This document shows, one piece after another, positions 1-9,092 of a stretch of DNA of 64,000 bases. Both the position numbers and the translations under genes were made by a program. The stretch comes from Streptomyces sp. CGMCC 4.7035. Lineage in GTDB: Bacteria > Actinomycetota > Actinomycetes > Streptomycetales > Streptomycetaceae. Below the pieces are notes generated by a model. The model did no database searches. It worked only from the letters and a program-made list of their open reading frames with translations, and was not told the DNA's origin. The first letter of the stretch is position 1. Each line of letters begins with the position of its first letter. The stretch covers positions 3,162,001 to 3,226,000 of the forward strand of contig NZ_CP134053.1 in NCBI RefSeq assembly GCF_031583065.1. Reading direction: 5' to 3'.

Positions 1-1271
1 AGGACGAACGCGCCCTCGTAGTCCCAGGCGCCGACCACGATCGAGCCGACGCCGGAGCCCACGAGACCCGAGATGAGCTTCGAGCTGTAGACCATCCCGT
101 AGTTCGTGGCGTTGTTGTTCTCGCCGAAGTAGTCCGCCGTCATGGCCGCGAACAGCGGGAAGATCGCACCGCCGCCGAAGCCGGAGACCATGGAGCAGAA
201 CAGGAAGAACGGCATGCTGCCCATCCGGCCGGAGACCAGCACGCCGAACTGGGCGGTGCCGAGCACGATGCAGACGATGATCAGCGTGTTACGGCGGCCG
301 CAGCGGTCGGATATCCAGCCGATGACGCCGCGTCCGGTGCCGTTGACGATGGCCTTCAGGGACATCGCCGTGGCCACGATCCCGCCCGCGAAACCCATGT
401 CCTTGCCGAACGGCACCTGGAAGGCGATACCGAAGATATTGATGCCGGCCGTGCACAGCAGACAGAACCACATCATCCACAGAACGGGGGTGCGGGCGGC
501 CTCCCCGGGGGTGTACTGCTTGACCGCCGGAGGGTTCTTCTCCAGCGCCCGGCGGATCTTCGGGTCGTCGGTCAACCTGAGCGGGTCGACGTGCGGCGGC
601 CACCAGTTCTTCGGCGGGTCCTTGAAGAACCACCCCGCGAACGCCACGACGGAGCAGCAGATGAGGCCCACCGTCACCAGGACGCCCTTGTAGTTGCCGA
701 GATCCATGTACGAGGTGAACAGGAAGACGAAGGGCACCGAGCCGTAGGCGAAACCGCCGTTGACCATGCCGGTCTTGCCGCCCTTGCGCTCCGGATACCA
801 CTTGCCGACCATGTTCACGCAGGTCGCGTAGACGAGTCCGGCGCCGATGCCGCTGCACACGCCGAAGCCGAGGTAGGCGACGGTCACGTGCGGCGCGTAC
901 GCGAGGGAGAGATAGCCGAGGACCGTGCCCAGCGCGCCGAGCATCATCGCGTGCCGCGCGGGCAGCCTGCCGTTCTCCCGCAGCCGCCCGGCCGGGAAGG
1001 CCACGGCCGCCTGGAAGAACACCCAGACACCCATCAGCCAGAAGATGTGCCCACTGCTCCACAGGTGGGCCTCGTGCAGTGTGTCCTCGGCCGATGTGAA
1101 CGCGTACTCCGAGGAGCTGATGCCCAGCATGCCCATCCACGGGAAGAGCACCATGGTCCAGCGCGGCCGCCCCATGATGTCCCGGTCACTCTCGCCGATC
1201 CGGTACACGCGGCCGTTGCGGTCCGTCACCTCCCTGTAGGGGACGGACATCGAATAGTCGGTCGTTGTCAT
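1..1271 (-). CDS. OxlT-like MFS antiporter (3' end beyond window)
   Basis: Major facilitator superfamily permease resembling oxalate:formate antiporters; predicted to exchange oxalate and formate (or a related anion) across the inner membrane. The reading frame is open from an ATG at 1271-1269 to the window edge, so about 423 residues are seen and the C-terminus is missing. A charged N-terminal tail of about 37 residues ends in GRPRW and is followed by hydrophobic segments. The intracellular loop after helix 4 reads MVGKWYPERKGGKTGMVNGG, typical of OxlT-type proteins. It is the last gene of a minus-strand run oxc-frc-acyl-CoA synthetase-MFS, 227 bp after the synthetase stop, which fits uptake of the substrate handled by those enzymes. 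The substrate is inferred from context; another monocarboxylate is possible. Confidence 0.85.
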   Translation of the reverse strand, partial: MTTTDYSMSVPYREVTDRNGRVYRIGESDRDIMGRPRWTMVLFPWMGMLGISSSEYAFTSAEDTLHEAHLWSSGHIFWLMGVWVFFQAAVAFPAGRLRENGRLPARHAMMLGALGTVLGYLSLAYAPHVTVAYLGFGVCSGIGAGLVYATCVNMVGKWYPERKGGKTGMVNGGFAYGSVPFVFLFTSYMDLGNYKGVLVTVGLICCSVVAFAGWFFKDPPKNWWPPHVDPLRLTDDPKIRRALEKNPPAVKQYTPGEAARTPVLWMMWFCLLCTAGINIFGIAFQVPFGKDMGFAGGIVATAMSLKAIVNGTGRGVIGWISDRCGRRNTLIIVCIVLGTAQFGVLVSGRMGSMPFFLFCSMVSGFGGGAIFPLFAAMTADYFGENNNATNYGMVYSSKLISGLVGSGVGSIVVGAWDYEGAFV

Positions 1272-1498
1272 GTCGCTCAGCACCCCTTGCGTCGAAAGTT
1301 CTGGCCAGCGCCCCCTGTCCAATGCCTTTCGTGCGCGCACGGGTCCCGGGGCCGGCCGACGCGCACCGTCGTCCGGCCCCGTACTCATTCACCTCATGAA
1401 CCACCACCCGGCATCCCCGCCGCACGCGCCCAGCGAGCGGGTTTTCGCCCGGGGGTCAACCCCCGGACCCCCGGCCGGTCCTGTACGTGCCCGGCCCG

Positions 1499-3634
1499 TC
1501 ACAGGAGCCCCGCCGCACGCGCCCAGCGATACTTCGCACCGAGCACGGCCACCGGCTTCTCGGTCGTGTACGGGTACGCCACGACCCCCCGCTCGTACAG
1601 GTACTGGCAGGCCTCCTCGACCTCGACGTCACCCGCGAGCGACGCCACCACCGGCTTCTCGATGCCACGCTCACGGAATTCGGCCACCACGCGCGCGGTG
1701 AGCTCGGCGAACACCATCGGAGGAGTCACGATGGTGTGCCAGTAGCCCAGCACCAGCGCGTGGATGCGCGGGTCCTCAAGGCCCAGCCGGATCGTCGCCT
1801 CGTACGTCGACGGTGGCTCGCCCCCGGTGATGTCCACCGGGTTGCCCGCGGCCCCGAAGGGCGGAATGAACTCCCTGAAGGACGCGTCCAGGTCCGGCGG
1901 GATCTCCATCAGGGACAGGCCGTTGTCGGTCACCGCGTCGGACAGCAGTACGCCACTGCCGCCCGCCCCGGTGATGATCACCACGTTGTCCCCCTTCGGG
2001 GTGGGCAGCACCGGCAACGCGCGCGCGTACTCCAGCATGTCGTTCAGTCCGGGCGCCCTGATGACACCGGCCTGCCGCAGGATGTCGTCGTACACGGCGT
2101 CGTCACCCGCGAGTGCCCCCGTGTGCGAACCGGCCGCCTTCGCTCCCGCCGCCGTACGGCCGGCCTTCAGGACCACGACCGGCTTCTTCGGGACCGTCGC
2201 CCGGGCCGCCTCCACGAAGGCACGCCCGTCCTTGAGGTCCTCCAGGTGCATCGCGATGCACTCGGTGTGCGGGTCCTCGCCGAACCATGTCAGCAGGTCG
2301 TCCTCGTCCAGGTCCGACTTGTTGCCGAGACCGACGATCGCCGACACACCCGTCTTGGTGGTCCGCGCGAAGCCCAGGATGGCCATCCCGATGCCACCGG
2401 ACTGCGAGGTCAGCGCGACCCCGCCCTTGACGTCGTACGGCGTGCAGAACGTGGCGCACAGGTCCTGCCACGTCGAGTAGTAGCCGTAGATGTTCGGCCC
2501 GAGCAGCCGGATGCCGTACCGCTCGGCGATCGCCACGATCTCGGCCTGGAGCTCGTGCTCGCCGGTCTCCGCGAACCCGGAGGGGATCAGGACGGCGTTG
2601 GGGATCTTCTTGCGTCCCACCTCCTCCAGCGCCGCGGCCACGAACTTGGCGGGGATCGCGAAGACCGCCACATCCACCTCACCGGGAACGTCCGTGACAC
2701 TCTTGTACGCCTTGCGGTCCAGAATGTCATCGGCCTTGGGGTTCACCGGATGGATCTCTCCGGGGAAGCCGCCGTCGACGAGGTTGCGCATGACCGAATT
2801 GCCGATCTTGCCCTGCTCGTTGGAGGCGCCGATCACGGCGACCGACGACGGCTGCATCAACCGGCGCATGGAAGTGAGGATCTCGTCGCGCGTGTAGCGA
2901 CGGCGTTCCTTGGCGGGCGCGTCGGTGAGGATCACGCGGATGTCCGCCGCGACCGCGCCCTGAGGGGTGGCGATGACGGGGTTGAGGTCCACCTCGGCGA
3001 TCTCCGGGAACTCCGCGACGAGTTGGGAGACCCGGCGGATCTGCTCGGCGATCGACCACCGGTCCACGCCCGCCCGGCCGCGCACCCCGCGCAGGATCTC
3101 GGCCGAGCGGATCGAGTCCAGCATGGACAGCGCCTCGTCGGCGTCCACGGGCGCGAGGCGGAACGTGACGTCCTTGAGAACCTCGACGAGGACCCCGCCG
3201 AGCCCGAAGGCGACGACCTTCCCGAAGGTCGGATCGGTGACCGCGCCGACGATGACCTCCTGTCCCTGGGGGAGCAGCTCCTGGACCTGTACGCCCTCGA
3301 TGCGGGCGCCCGGGTCGTACGCGCGCGCATTCTCGACGATCTTGTGGAACGCGGCCCGTACGTCCGCCGCGCCCTCCACGCCGACGATCACGCCGCCGGC
3401 GTCGGTCTTGTGCAGGATGTCGGGGGAGACGATCTTCATCACGACGGGCCCGCCGAAGCGCGCCGCGTACGCCACCGCCTCGTCCACGTCCGTCGCCAGC
3501 TCCTCGCCGGGTACGGCGATCCCGTACGCGTCGGCGATCACCTTGCCCTCGGGCGCGGTGAGCGCGGTGCGCCCCTCGGCCCGCACGGCGTCGAGGAGCG
3601 ATCGCACCCTCAGCACCCGGTCTTCGGCCATCAC
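1499..3634 (-). CDS. Acyl-CoA synthetase, NDP-forming (ATP-grasp plus CoA-binding)
   Basis: NDP-forming acyl-CoA synthetase (acetate-CoA ligase/Pat-like architecture), 711 aa. An ATP-grasp region fills about residues 1-235 (GGPVVMKIVSPDILHKTDAG is its nucleotide-binding start). A CoA-binding Rossmann domain follows from about 250 (VAVIGASNEQGKIGNSVM), then two succinyl-CoA-ligase-like domains. The motif SHTGALAG carries the likely phospho-histidine. No acetyltransferase domain is visible. The GTG at 3634 has a GGAG at suitable spacing; an ATG follows at 3631. Only 1 bp separates it from the frc stop, so translation is probably coupled. In this operon it probably makes or salvages a CoA thioester (formyl-, acetyl- or oxalyl-CoA). 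The acyl substrate cannot be read from the sequence. Confidence 0.88.
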   Translation of the reverse strand: MMAEDRVLRVRSLLDAVRAEGRTALTAPEGKVIADAYGIAVPGEELATDVDEAVAYAARFGGPVVMKIVSPDILHKTDAGGVIVGVEGAADVRAAFHKIVENARAYDPGARIEGVQVQELLPQGQEVIVGAVTDPTFGKVVAFGLGGVLVEVLKDVTFRLAPVDADEALSMLDSIRSAEILRGVRGRAGVDRWSIAEQIRRVSQLVAEFPEIAEVDLNPVIATPQGAVAADIRVILTDAPAKERRRYTRDEILTSMRRLMQPSSVAVIGASNEQGKIGNSVMRNLVDGGFPGEIHPVNPKADDILDRKAYKSVTDVPGEVDVAVFAIPAKFVAAALEEVGRKKIPNAVLIPSGFAETGEHELQAEIVAIAERYGIRLLGPNIYGYYSTWQDLCATFCTPYDVKGGVALTSQSGGIGMAILGFARTTKTGVSAIVGLGNKSDLDEDDLLTWFGEDPHTECIAMHLEDLKDGRAFVEAARATVPKKPVVVLKAGRTAAGAKAAGSHTGALAGDDAVYDDILRQAGVIRAPGLNDMLEYARALPVLPTPKGDNVVIITGAGGSGVLLSDAVTDNGLSLMEIPPDLDASFREFIPPFGAAGNPVDITGGEPPSTYEATIRLGLEDPRIHALVLGYWHTIVTPPMVFAELTARVVAEFRERGIEKPVVASLAGDVEVEEACQYLYERGVVAYPYTTEKPVAVLGAKYRWARAAGLL

Positions 3635-3635
3635 G

Positions 3636-4865
3636 TCAGATCACTCCGTTCGACTTGAGCAGGCGCAGCTCCTCGTCCCCGAGGCCCAGCTCGCCGATGT
3701 AGATCTCTTCGTTGTGCTCGCCGAGCAGCGGTGAACCGGTCACCTCGACGGGGGAGTCGGAGAGCTTGAGCGGGCTGCCGACGGTCACGAACTCGCCGCG
3801 CTCCGGGTGCGGTACGCGCACCACCATCTCGTTGGCGACGAGCGAGGCGTCCTCGATGATCTCCTTGGTCGACAGGATCGGCCCGCACGGGATGTTGTGG
3901 GCGTTGAGCCGCTCCAGGACCTCCCACTTGGGGAGCGTCGACGACCACTCCTCGATCAGCTGGAACATCTTGTTCAGCTTCGGCAGCCGGGCCTGCGGCG
4001 TCGCCCACTCGGGGTCGTCCGCGAGTTCGGGCCGGCCGATGAGTTCGCTGATCGGCTTCCAGCCCACGGGCTGCACGATGACGTACACGTAGTCGTTCGG
4101 GCCGCCCGGCGCGCACTTGACCGCCCAGCCGGGCTGACCGCCGCCGGACGCGTTGCCCGAGCGGGGAACTTCATCGCCGAAGTCCTCGTTGGGATATTCA
4201 GCGAGCGGCCCGTGTGCCAGGCGTTGCTGATCGCGCAGCTTCACCCGGCACAGGTTGAGTACAGCGTGCTGCATGGCCACGTTGACCCGCTGCCCACGCC
4301 CGGTTTTCTCCCGCTGGAACAGCGCCGCGAGAATCCCCGCCACGGCGTGCACACCCGTCCCCGAGTCCCCGATCTGGGCCCCCGTCGCCAGCGGCGGCCC
4401 GTCCTCGAAACCCGTGGTCGACATCGACCCGCCCATGGCCTGCGCGACGACCTCGTACGCCTTGAAGTTGGTGTACGGACCGTCGCCGAACCCCTTGATG
4501 GAGGCATAGACGATACGCGGATTGATCTCCTGGATGCGGTCCCAGGTGAAGCCCATGCGGTCGACCGCGCCCGGCCCGAAGTTCTCGACCATGACGTCGC
4601 AGCGCCGGATCAGCTCGGTGAGGATCTCCTTGCCGCGCTCGGTCTTGGTGTTGAGGGTGATGCTCCGCTTGTTGCAGTTGAGCATCGTGAAGTAGAGGGA
4701 GTCGACGTTCGGGAGGTCACGCAGCTGCCCGCGCGTGATGTCACCGGTCGGCGCCTCCAGCTTGATGACGTCCGCGCCGAGCCAGGCGAGCAGCTGGGTC
4801 GCGGAGGGCCCGGACTGGACGTGAGTCATGTCCAGGACGCGGATGCCGTCGAGAGCCTTGGTCAT
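3636..4865 (-). CDS. frc: Formyl-CoA:oxalate CoA-transferase
   Basis: Class III CoA-transferase, 409 aa, the usual length for Frc. It transfers CoA from formyl-CoA to oxalate, giving oxalyl-CoA for the decarboxylase encoded just upstream. Family marks include the start [23 protein letters not shown], the central [15 protein letters not shown], and the segment [18 protein letters not shown], whose Asp is in the position of the catalytic aspartate. The C-terminal glycine-rich region [14 protein letters not shown] is also typical. It lies 12 bp after oxc and 1 bp before the acyl-CoA synthetase, all on the minus strand, so one transcript is likely. Pairing with oxc makes oxalate the most probable substrate rather than carnitine or another acid. 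Confidence 0.93.
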   Translation of the reverse strand: MTKALDGIRVLDMTHVQSGPSATQLLAWLGADVIKLEAPTGDITRGQLRDLPNVDSLYFTMLNCNKRSITLNTKTERGKEILTELIRRCDVMVENFGPGAVDRMGFTWDRIQEINPRIVYASIKGFGDGPYTNFKAYEVVAQAMGGSMSTTGFEDGPPLATGAQIGDSGTGVHAVAGILAALFQREKTGRGQRVNVAMQHAVLNLCRVKLRDQQRLAHGPLAEYPNEDFGDEVPRSGNASGGGQPGWAVKCAPGGPNDYVYVIVQPVGWKPISELIGRPELADDPEWATPQARLPKLNKMFQLIEEWSSTLPKWEVLERLNAHNIPCGPILSTKEIIEDASLVANEMVVRVPHPERGEFVTVGSPLKLSDSPVEVTGSPLLGEHNEEIYIGELGLGDEELRLLKSNGVI

Positions 4866-4877
4866 GACAAGCGCTCC

Positions 4878-6560
4878 TCACTTGTACATGGTCTGGTTCA
4901 TGGTTCCGGGGGCGTACGCGTCCGGGTCCACCCAGACGTTGATCAGCGAGGGCTTGCCGGACTCACGGGCGCGCCGCAGCGCGGGGCCGATGTCGGCGGG
5001 GTCGCGGACCTCCTCGCCGTAACCGCCCAGCATCTGCGCGAACTTGTCGTAGTGGACGTCGCCGAGCGTGTTGCCGACCCGCTCGCGCTCCAGGCCGTAC
5101 TTCTGGGCCTGGCCGTAACGGATCTGGTTCATCGAGGAGTTGTTGCCGACGATGCCGACGAACGGGAGGTCGTAACGGACGAGGGTCTCGAAGTCCCAGC
5201 CGGTGAGGGAGAACGCGCCGTCACCGAAGAGGGCGACGACCTCCTTGTCGGGCCGCGCCTGTTTGGCCGCGAGCACGAAGGGGATGCCGACGCCGAGGGT
5301 GCCCAGTGGACCCGGGTCCATCCAGTGGCCCGGTGACTTCGGCTGGACGACCTGACCGGAGAAGGTGACGATGTCACCGCCGTCACCGATGTAGATCGAG
5401 TCCTCGGTGAGGAAGTCGTTGATCTCGCTGACCAGGCGGTACGGGTGGATCGGTGAGGCGTCCGACTTGAGGCTGGGCAGCCGCTTCTCGATCGCGGTCT
5501 GCTCGGCGGCGCGCAGCTCGTCGAGCCACTCCTTGCGCTTGGACGCACCGCCATTGACGCGTCCGGAGGCGGCCTCGGTCACCGACTTCAGGACCAGCCC
5601 CGCATCGCCCACGATCCCGAGGCCGATGTCCCGGTTCTTGCCGACGGTCCGGTAGTCGAGGTCGATCTGCACGACGGTCGCGTCCGGTGACAGCCGCTTG
5701 CCGTAGCCCATGCGGAAGTCGAAGGGCGTGCCGACGACGACGATGACGTCGGCGTGGGAGAAGGCGTAGCGGCGGGAGAGCTGGAAGTGGTGCGGGTCGC
5801 CCGGCGGCAGGGTGCCGCGGCCGGCGCCGTTCATGTACGCCGGGATGTTCAGCGTGCGTACGAGATCGACGGCGGCCTCGGTGCCGCGGGTCGTCCACAC
5901 CTGGCTGCCCAGCAGGATCGCGGGCTTCTCGGCGTGGACGAGCAGATCGGCGAGCTTCTCGACGGCCTCGGGGTCGCCGGCCGAGCGGGTCGAGGCGCGG
6001 TAGGCGCCGGGCTTGGGCACGCGCGCCTTGGCCACCGGCACCTTGGCGTCGAGCACGTCGCGCGGGATCTCCAGGAAGGAGGGCCCGGGCGCGCCGTGGT
6101 AGCACTCGCGGAACGCCATCGACACCATGTCGGCCGCGCGGGCCGTGTCCGGCACGGCCGCCGCGAACTTGGTGATGGGCGTCATCATGTCGACGTGCGG
6201 CAGGTCCTGAAGGGACCCCATCTTGTGCTGGGTGAGGGCCCCTTGGCCGCCGATCAGCAGCATCGGCGACTCCGCGCGGAAGGCGTTGGCGACACCGGTC
6301 ACGGCGTCGGTCGTACCGGGACCCGCCGTGACGACCGCGCAGCCGGGCTTTCCGGTGATGCGCGCGTAGCCGTCGGCGGCGTGGGCGGCGACCTGCTCGT
6401 GGCGTACGTCGACGACCTCTATGCCTTCGTCCACGCAGCCGTCGTAGATGTCGATGATGTGGCCGCCGCACAAGGTGTAGATGCGGTCGACCCCCTCGGC
6501 CTTCAGGGCCTTGGCAACGAGATGACCGCCGGAAATGACGTCCTGGGTGTCGTCGGGCAT
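4878..6560 (-). CDS. oxc: Oxalyl-CoA decarboxylase (ThDP enzyme)
   Basis: Thiamine-diphosphate enzyme that decarboxylates oxalyl-CoA to formyl-CoA and CO2. The protein is about 560 aa from the ATG at 6560, which has AGGA seven bases upstream; an ATG at 6581 is an alternative. The longer in-frame start at 6653 would read through a palindromic operator-like site and is unlikely. N-terminal Pyr domain: LCGGHIIDIYDGCVDEGIEVVDVRHE contains the catalytic-type Glu. The C-terminal PP domain has GDGAFSLTGWDFETLVRYDLPFV followed by NN for Mg-ThDP binding. It is the first gene of the oxc-frc-synthetase-MFS operon and is divergent from sucC. Acetolactate synthase-like paralogs are excluded by its pairing with frc. 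Confidence 0.93.
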   Translation of the reverse strand: MPDDTQDVISGGHLVAKALKAEGVDRIYTLCGGHIIDIYDGCVDEGIEVVDVRHEQVAAHAADGYARITGKPGCAVVTAGPGTTDAVTGVANAFRAESPMLLIGGQGALTQHKMGSLQDLPHVDMMTPITKFAAAVPDTARAADMVSMAFRECYHGAPGPSFLEIPRDVLDAKVPVAKARVPKPGAYRASTRSAGDPEAVEKLADLLVHAEKPAILLGSQVWTTRGTEAAVDLVRTLNIPAYMNGAGRGTLPPGDPHHFQLSRRYAFSHADVIVVVGTPFDFRMGYGKRLSPDATVVQIDLDYRTVGKNRDIGLGIVGDAGLVLKSVTEAASGRVNGGASKRKEWLDELRAAEQTAIEKRLPSLKSDASPIHPYRLVSEINDFLTEDSIYIGDGGDIVTFSGQVVQPKSPGHWMDPGPLGTLGVGIPFVLAAKQARPDKEVVALFGDGAFSLTGWDFETLVRYDLPFVGIVGNNSSMNQIRYGQAQKYGLERERVGNTLGDVHYDKFAQMLGGYGEEVRDPADIGPALRRARESGKPSLINVWVDPDAYAPGTMNQTMYK

Positions 6561-6611
6561 GGCGAAGTCCTGTCCCTTCATAGGGGGTTGGAACGCTCTC
6601 GCGGTACATTG

Positions 6612-6635
6612 CATACAGTCGACGAATACTGTATG
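6612..6635. promoter_or_regulatory. Perfect 8+8 bp palindrome upstream of oxc
   Basis: CATACAGT, an 8-base spacer, then ACTGTATG form a perfect inverted repeat. It lies about 52 bp before the chosen oxc start and 125 bp before sucC in the divergent intergenic region. The arm and spacer sizes suit a dimeric repressor of the GntR type, several of which bind TACAGTA-like half sites. The regulator is not encoded in the part of the locus that is visible. It could control the oxc operon alone or both directions. Confidence 0.55.
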
Positions 6636-6759
6636 AAGCTTGTTATCCCGCATCCGGTGGGTGGTGTCCAGGGGGCGTGCGGCACTTTCCAGTCATCGGA
6701 GTTCGGCCTCTCGATGACCTGGCGATGACTTCGCCACGACTTCGCAGACAGGAGCCGAG

Positions 6760-7890
6760 ATGGACCTGTACGAACACCAGGCAAGGGAACTCTTCGAGGA
6801 ACACGGCATCGTGGTGCCGAGGGCCGAGGTCACCGACTCGCCCAAGGAGGCGCGCGAGATCGCCCGCAGGCTCGGTGGCCGGGTCGTCGTCAAAGCGCAG
6901 GTGAAGACAGGCGGCCGCGGCAAGGCGGGCGGGGTCAAGCTCGCCGCGGACCCGGCCGCCGCCGAACTGACCGCGCGCCAGATCCTCGGCATGGACATCA
7001 AGGGGCACACCGTCGGCAAGGTGATGCTCGCCCAACCCGTCGACATCGAGAGCGAGTTCTATGTCTCCTATGTGCTCGACCGTGCGGCCGGCCGTTTCCT
7101 CGCGATCGCCTCCGCGGAGGGCGGCATGGAGATCGAGGAGGTCGCCGCCACCAGGCCCGAGGCGGTCGCGCGCGTGCACATCGACCCCGCCGAGGGCGTC
7201 ACCTCCGCGAAGGCGGCCGGGATCGCCGAGGCCGCCGGCCTGCCCCCACAGACCGTCGACGTCCTAGTCCGCCTGTGGCAGGTGCTCACCCGCGAGGACG
7301 CTGTCCTCGTCGAGGTGAACCCGCTCGTCCGGACGCGACAGGGCCGTATTCTCGCCCTCGACGGCAAGGTCACCCTCGACGACAACTCCCGCTTCAGGCA
7401 GGCCCGTTGGGGTGCGCAGGGCGCGGAACACGACGACCCGCTGGAGGCACGGGCCGCCGCCAAGGGCCTCAACTACGTGAAACTGCACGGCGAGGTCGGC
7501 ATCATCGGCAACGGCGCGGGCCTTGTCATGTCGACCCTCGACGTCGTAGCCGGCTGCGGCGCCCGCCCCGCCAACTTCCTCGACATCGGCGGCGGCGCCT
7601 CCGCCCGGATCATGGCCGACGGGCTGTCCGTCATCCTCTCCGACCCGGCCGTGAAGTCGGTCTTCGTCAACGTTTTCGGCGGGATCACCGCCTGCGACGC
7701 GGTCGCCGACGGCATCGTGCAGGCCCTGGAATCCGTCCAGCTGACCAAGCCGCTCGTCGTCCGCCTCGACGGCAACAACGCGGCCCGGGGGCGCGCGATC
7801 CTCGACGAGCGCCGGCATCCCCTGGTCCAGCAGGCCACCACCATGGACGGCGCCGCGCGCCGGGCCGCCGAACTCGCCAACGCCCTCTGA
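6760..7890 (+). CDS. sucC: Succinyl-CoA ligase (ADP/GDP-forming), beta subunit
   Basis: Beta subunit of succinyl-CoA synthetase, 376 aa. It carries the ATP-grasp domain ([17 protein letters not shown] at the N-terminus; [21 protein letters not shown] for nucleotide binding) and the C-terminal [20 protein letters not shown] ligase segment. It pairs with sucD, which starts 11 bp downstream. The start is set by ACAGGAG seven bases upstream. Its position opposite an oxalate operon suggests an extra copy specialised for this locus, not the citric-acid-cycle gene. It may interconvert CoA esters so that CoA can be passed to oxalate or formate. Substrate specificity for succinate is inferred only from family membership. 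Confidence 0.92.
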   Translation: MDLYEHQARELFEEHGIVVPRAEVTDSPKEAREIARRLGGRVVVKAQVKTGGRGKAGGVKLAADPAAAELTARQILGMDIKGHTVGKVMLAQPVDIESEFYVSYVLDRAAGRFLAIASAEGGMEIEEVAATRPEAVARVHIDPAEGVTSAKAAGIAEAAGLPPQTVDVLVRLWQVLTREDAVLVEVNPLVRTRQGRILALDGKVTLDDNSRFRQARWGAQGAEHDDPLEARAAAKGLNYVKLHGEVGIIGNGAGLVMSTLDVVAGCGARPANFLDIGGGASARIMADGLSVILSDPAVKSVFVNVFGGITACDAVADGIVQALESVQLTKPLVVRLDGNNAARGRAILDERRHPLVQQATTMDGAARRAAELANAL

Positions 7891-7901
7891 AGGAGCCCGA
7901 C

Positions 7902-8810
7902 ATGGCCATCTACCTCACCAAGGAGAGCAAGGTTCTCGTCCAGGGCATGACCGGCGGCGAGGGCATGAAGCACACCCGCCGCATGCTCGCGGCCGGCACG
8001 GACGTCGTCGGCGGCGTCAATCCGCGCAAGGCGGGCCGCACCGTCGACTTCGACGACCGTGCCGTCCCCGTCTTCGGCTCGGTACGCGAGGGCATCGGGG
8101 CGACCGGCGCCGACGTCACCGTCGTCTTCGTGCCGCCCGCGTTCGCCAAGGCCGCCGTCATCGAGGCCGCCGACGCCGGCATCGGCCTCGCCGTCGTCAT
8201 CACCGAGGGCATCCCGGTCCACGACTCGGTCGCCTTCACCTCGTACGCCACGTCGAAGGGCACCCGGATCATCGGCCCCAACTGCCCGGGCCTGATCACC
8301 CCCGGTCAGTCGAACGCGGGCATCATCCCCGCCGACATCACCAAGCCGGGCCGCATCGGCCTGGTCTCCAAGTCCGGCACGCTCACCTACCAGCTCATGT
8401 ACGAGCTGCGGGACATCGGCTTCTCGACGTGCGTCGGCATCGGCGGCGACCCGGTCGTCGGCACGACCCACATCGACTGCCTGGCCGCCTTCGAGGCCGA
8501 CCCCGACACCGAACTGATCGTGATGATCGGCGAGATCGGCGGCGACGCGGAGGAGCGGGCGGCCGCATACATCCGCGCACACGTCACCAAGCCGGTGGTC
8601 GGCTACATCGCGGGCTTCACCGCACCCGAGGGAAAGACGATGGGGCACGCGGGCGCCATCGTCTCCGGCTCCTCGGGCACGGCGCGGGCGAAGAAGGAGG
8701 CGCTGGAGGCCGCGGGGGTGAGGGTGGGCCGCACACCCACGGAGACCGCGCGTCTGGCGCTGGCCCTACTGGAAGCGGCGCGCGCTCGCCCTACTGGTAG
8801 CGACACGTGA
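7902..8810 (+). CDS. sucD: Succinyl-CoA ligase, alpha subunit
   Basis: Alpha subunit, 302 aa, with a CoA-binding Rossmann fold at the N-terminus ([18 protein letters not shown]) and the active-site loop [12 protein letters not shown], whose His is phosphorylated during catalysis. [11 protein letters not shown] is a standard SucD segment. The ATG at 7902 follows AAGGAG; the open frame extends far upstream only because it overlaps sucC in another frame. The last ~15 codons contain a duplicated motif (CCCTACTGG twice, at 8766 and 8790), a short C-terminal extension that looks like a local duplication. It forms an operon with sucC. Confidence 0.93.
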   Translation: MAIYLTKESKVLVQGMTGGEGMKHTRRMLAAGTDVVGGVNPRKAGRTVDFDDRAVPVFGSVREGIGATGADVTVVFVPPAFAKAAVIEAADAGIGLAVVITEGIPVHDSVAFTSYATSKGTRIIGPNCPGLITPGQSNAGIIPADITKPGRIGLVSKSGTLTYQLMYELRDIGFSTCVGIGGDPVVGTTHIDCLAAFEADPDTELIVMIGEIGGDAEERAAAYIRAHVTKPVVGYIAGFTAPEGKTMGHAGAIVSGSSGTARAKKEALEAAGVRVGRTPTETARLALALLEAARARPTGSDT

Positions 8811-8889
8811 TGTCACTCATAGTTGACGTAAGGTTACTTTCAGGTGCCTCGGCGTCAGGCTAGCGTCCCTCGTACGACGTCCGCGCCCG

Positions 8890-9060
8890 GCGCATGCGCG
8901 ATTGCGTGCGGACGAGCCACGGACAACCGCGCGAGCGTGCGCGGACGAACCACGGACAACCGCGCGATCGTGCGCGGATGAGCGATGAAAGCCGCGCGAG
9001 CATGCGCGGACGAGCGACGAAAACCGCGTGATCACGCGCGGAAAAGCCATGCACAACCGC
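8890..9060. repeat. Tandem ~33 bp repeats, each with a G/C palindrome
   Basis: Four clear units begin at 8927, 8960, 8992 and 9024, with periods of 32-33 bp; a degenerate unit lies at about 8890-8926. Each unit starts with an 18-base palindrome-like core (CCGCGCGAGCGTGCGCGG and variants) followed by a 14-15 base linker such as ACGAACCACGGACAA. In the last unit the core contains the perfect palindrome CGCGTGATCACGCG. The array fills most of the gap between sucD and the aldehyde dehydrogenase. It is not a CRISPR array because linkers are as conserved as cores. Possible roles are a multi-site protein-binding region or an RNA stem-loop series in the leader of the downstream gene. Confidence 0.75.
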
Positions 9061-9092
9061 CCCCGACTGTGCACCGAGAGCGGAGCAATCGA

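Noticed and set aside
6561-6653. Longer N-terminus for oxalyl-CoA decarboxylase
   Set aside because: It would place codons across a perfect palindrome and add residues absent from the family; ATG 6560 has an AGGA at good spacing.
8890-9060. CRISPR array
   Set aside because: Spacers would have to be unique; here both core and linker are conserved from unit to unit, and no cas genes are present.
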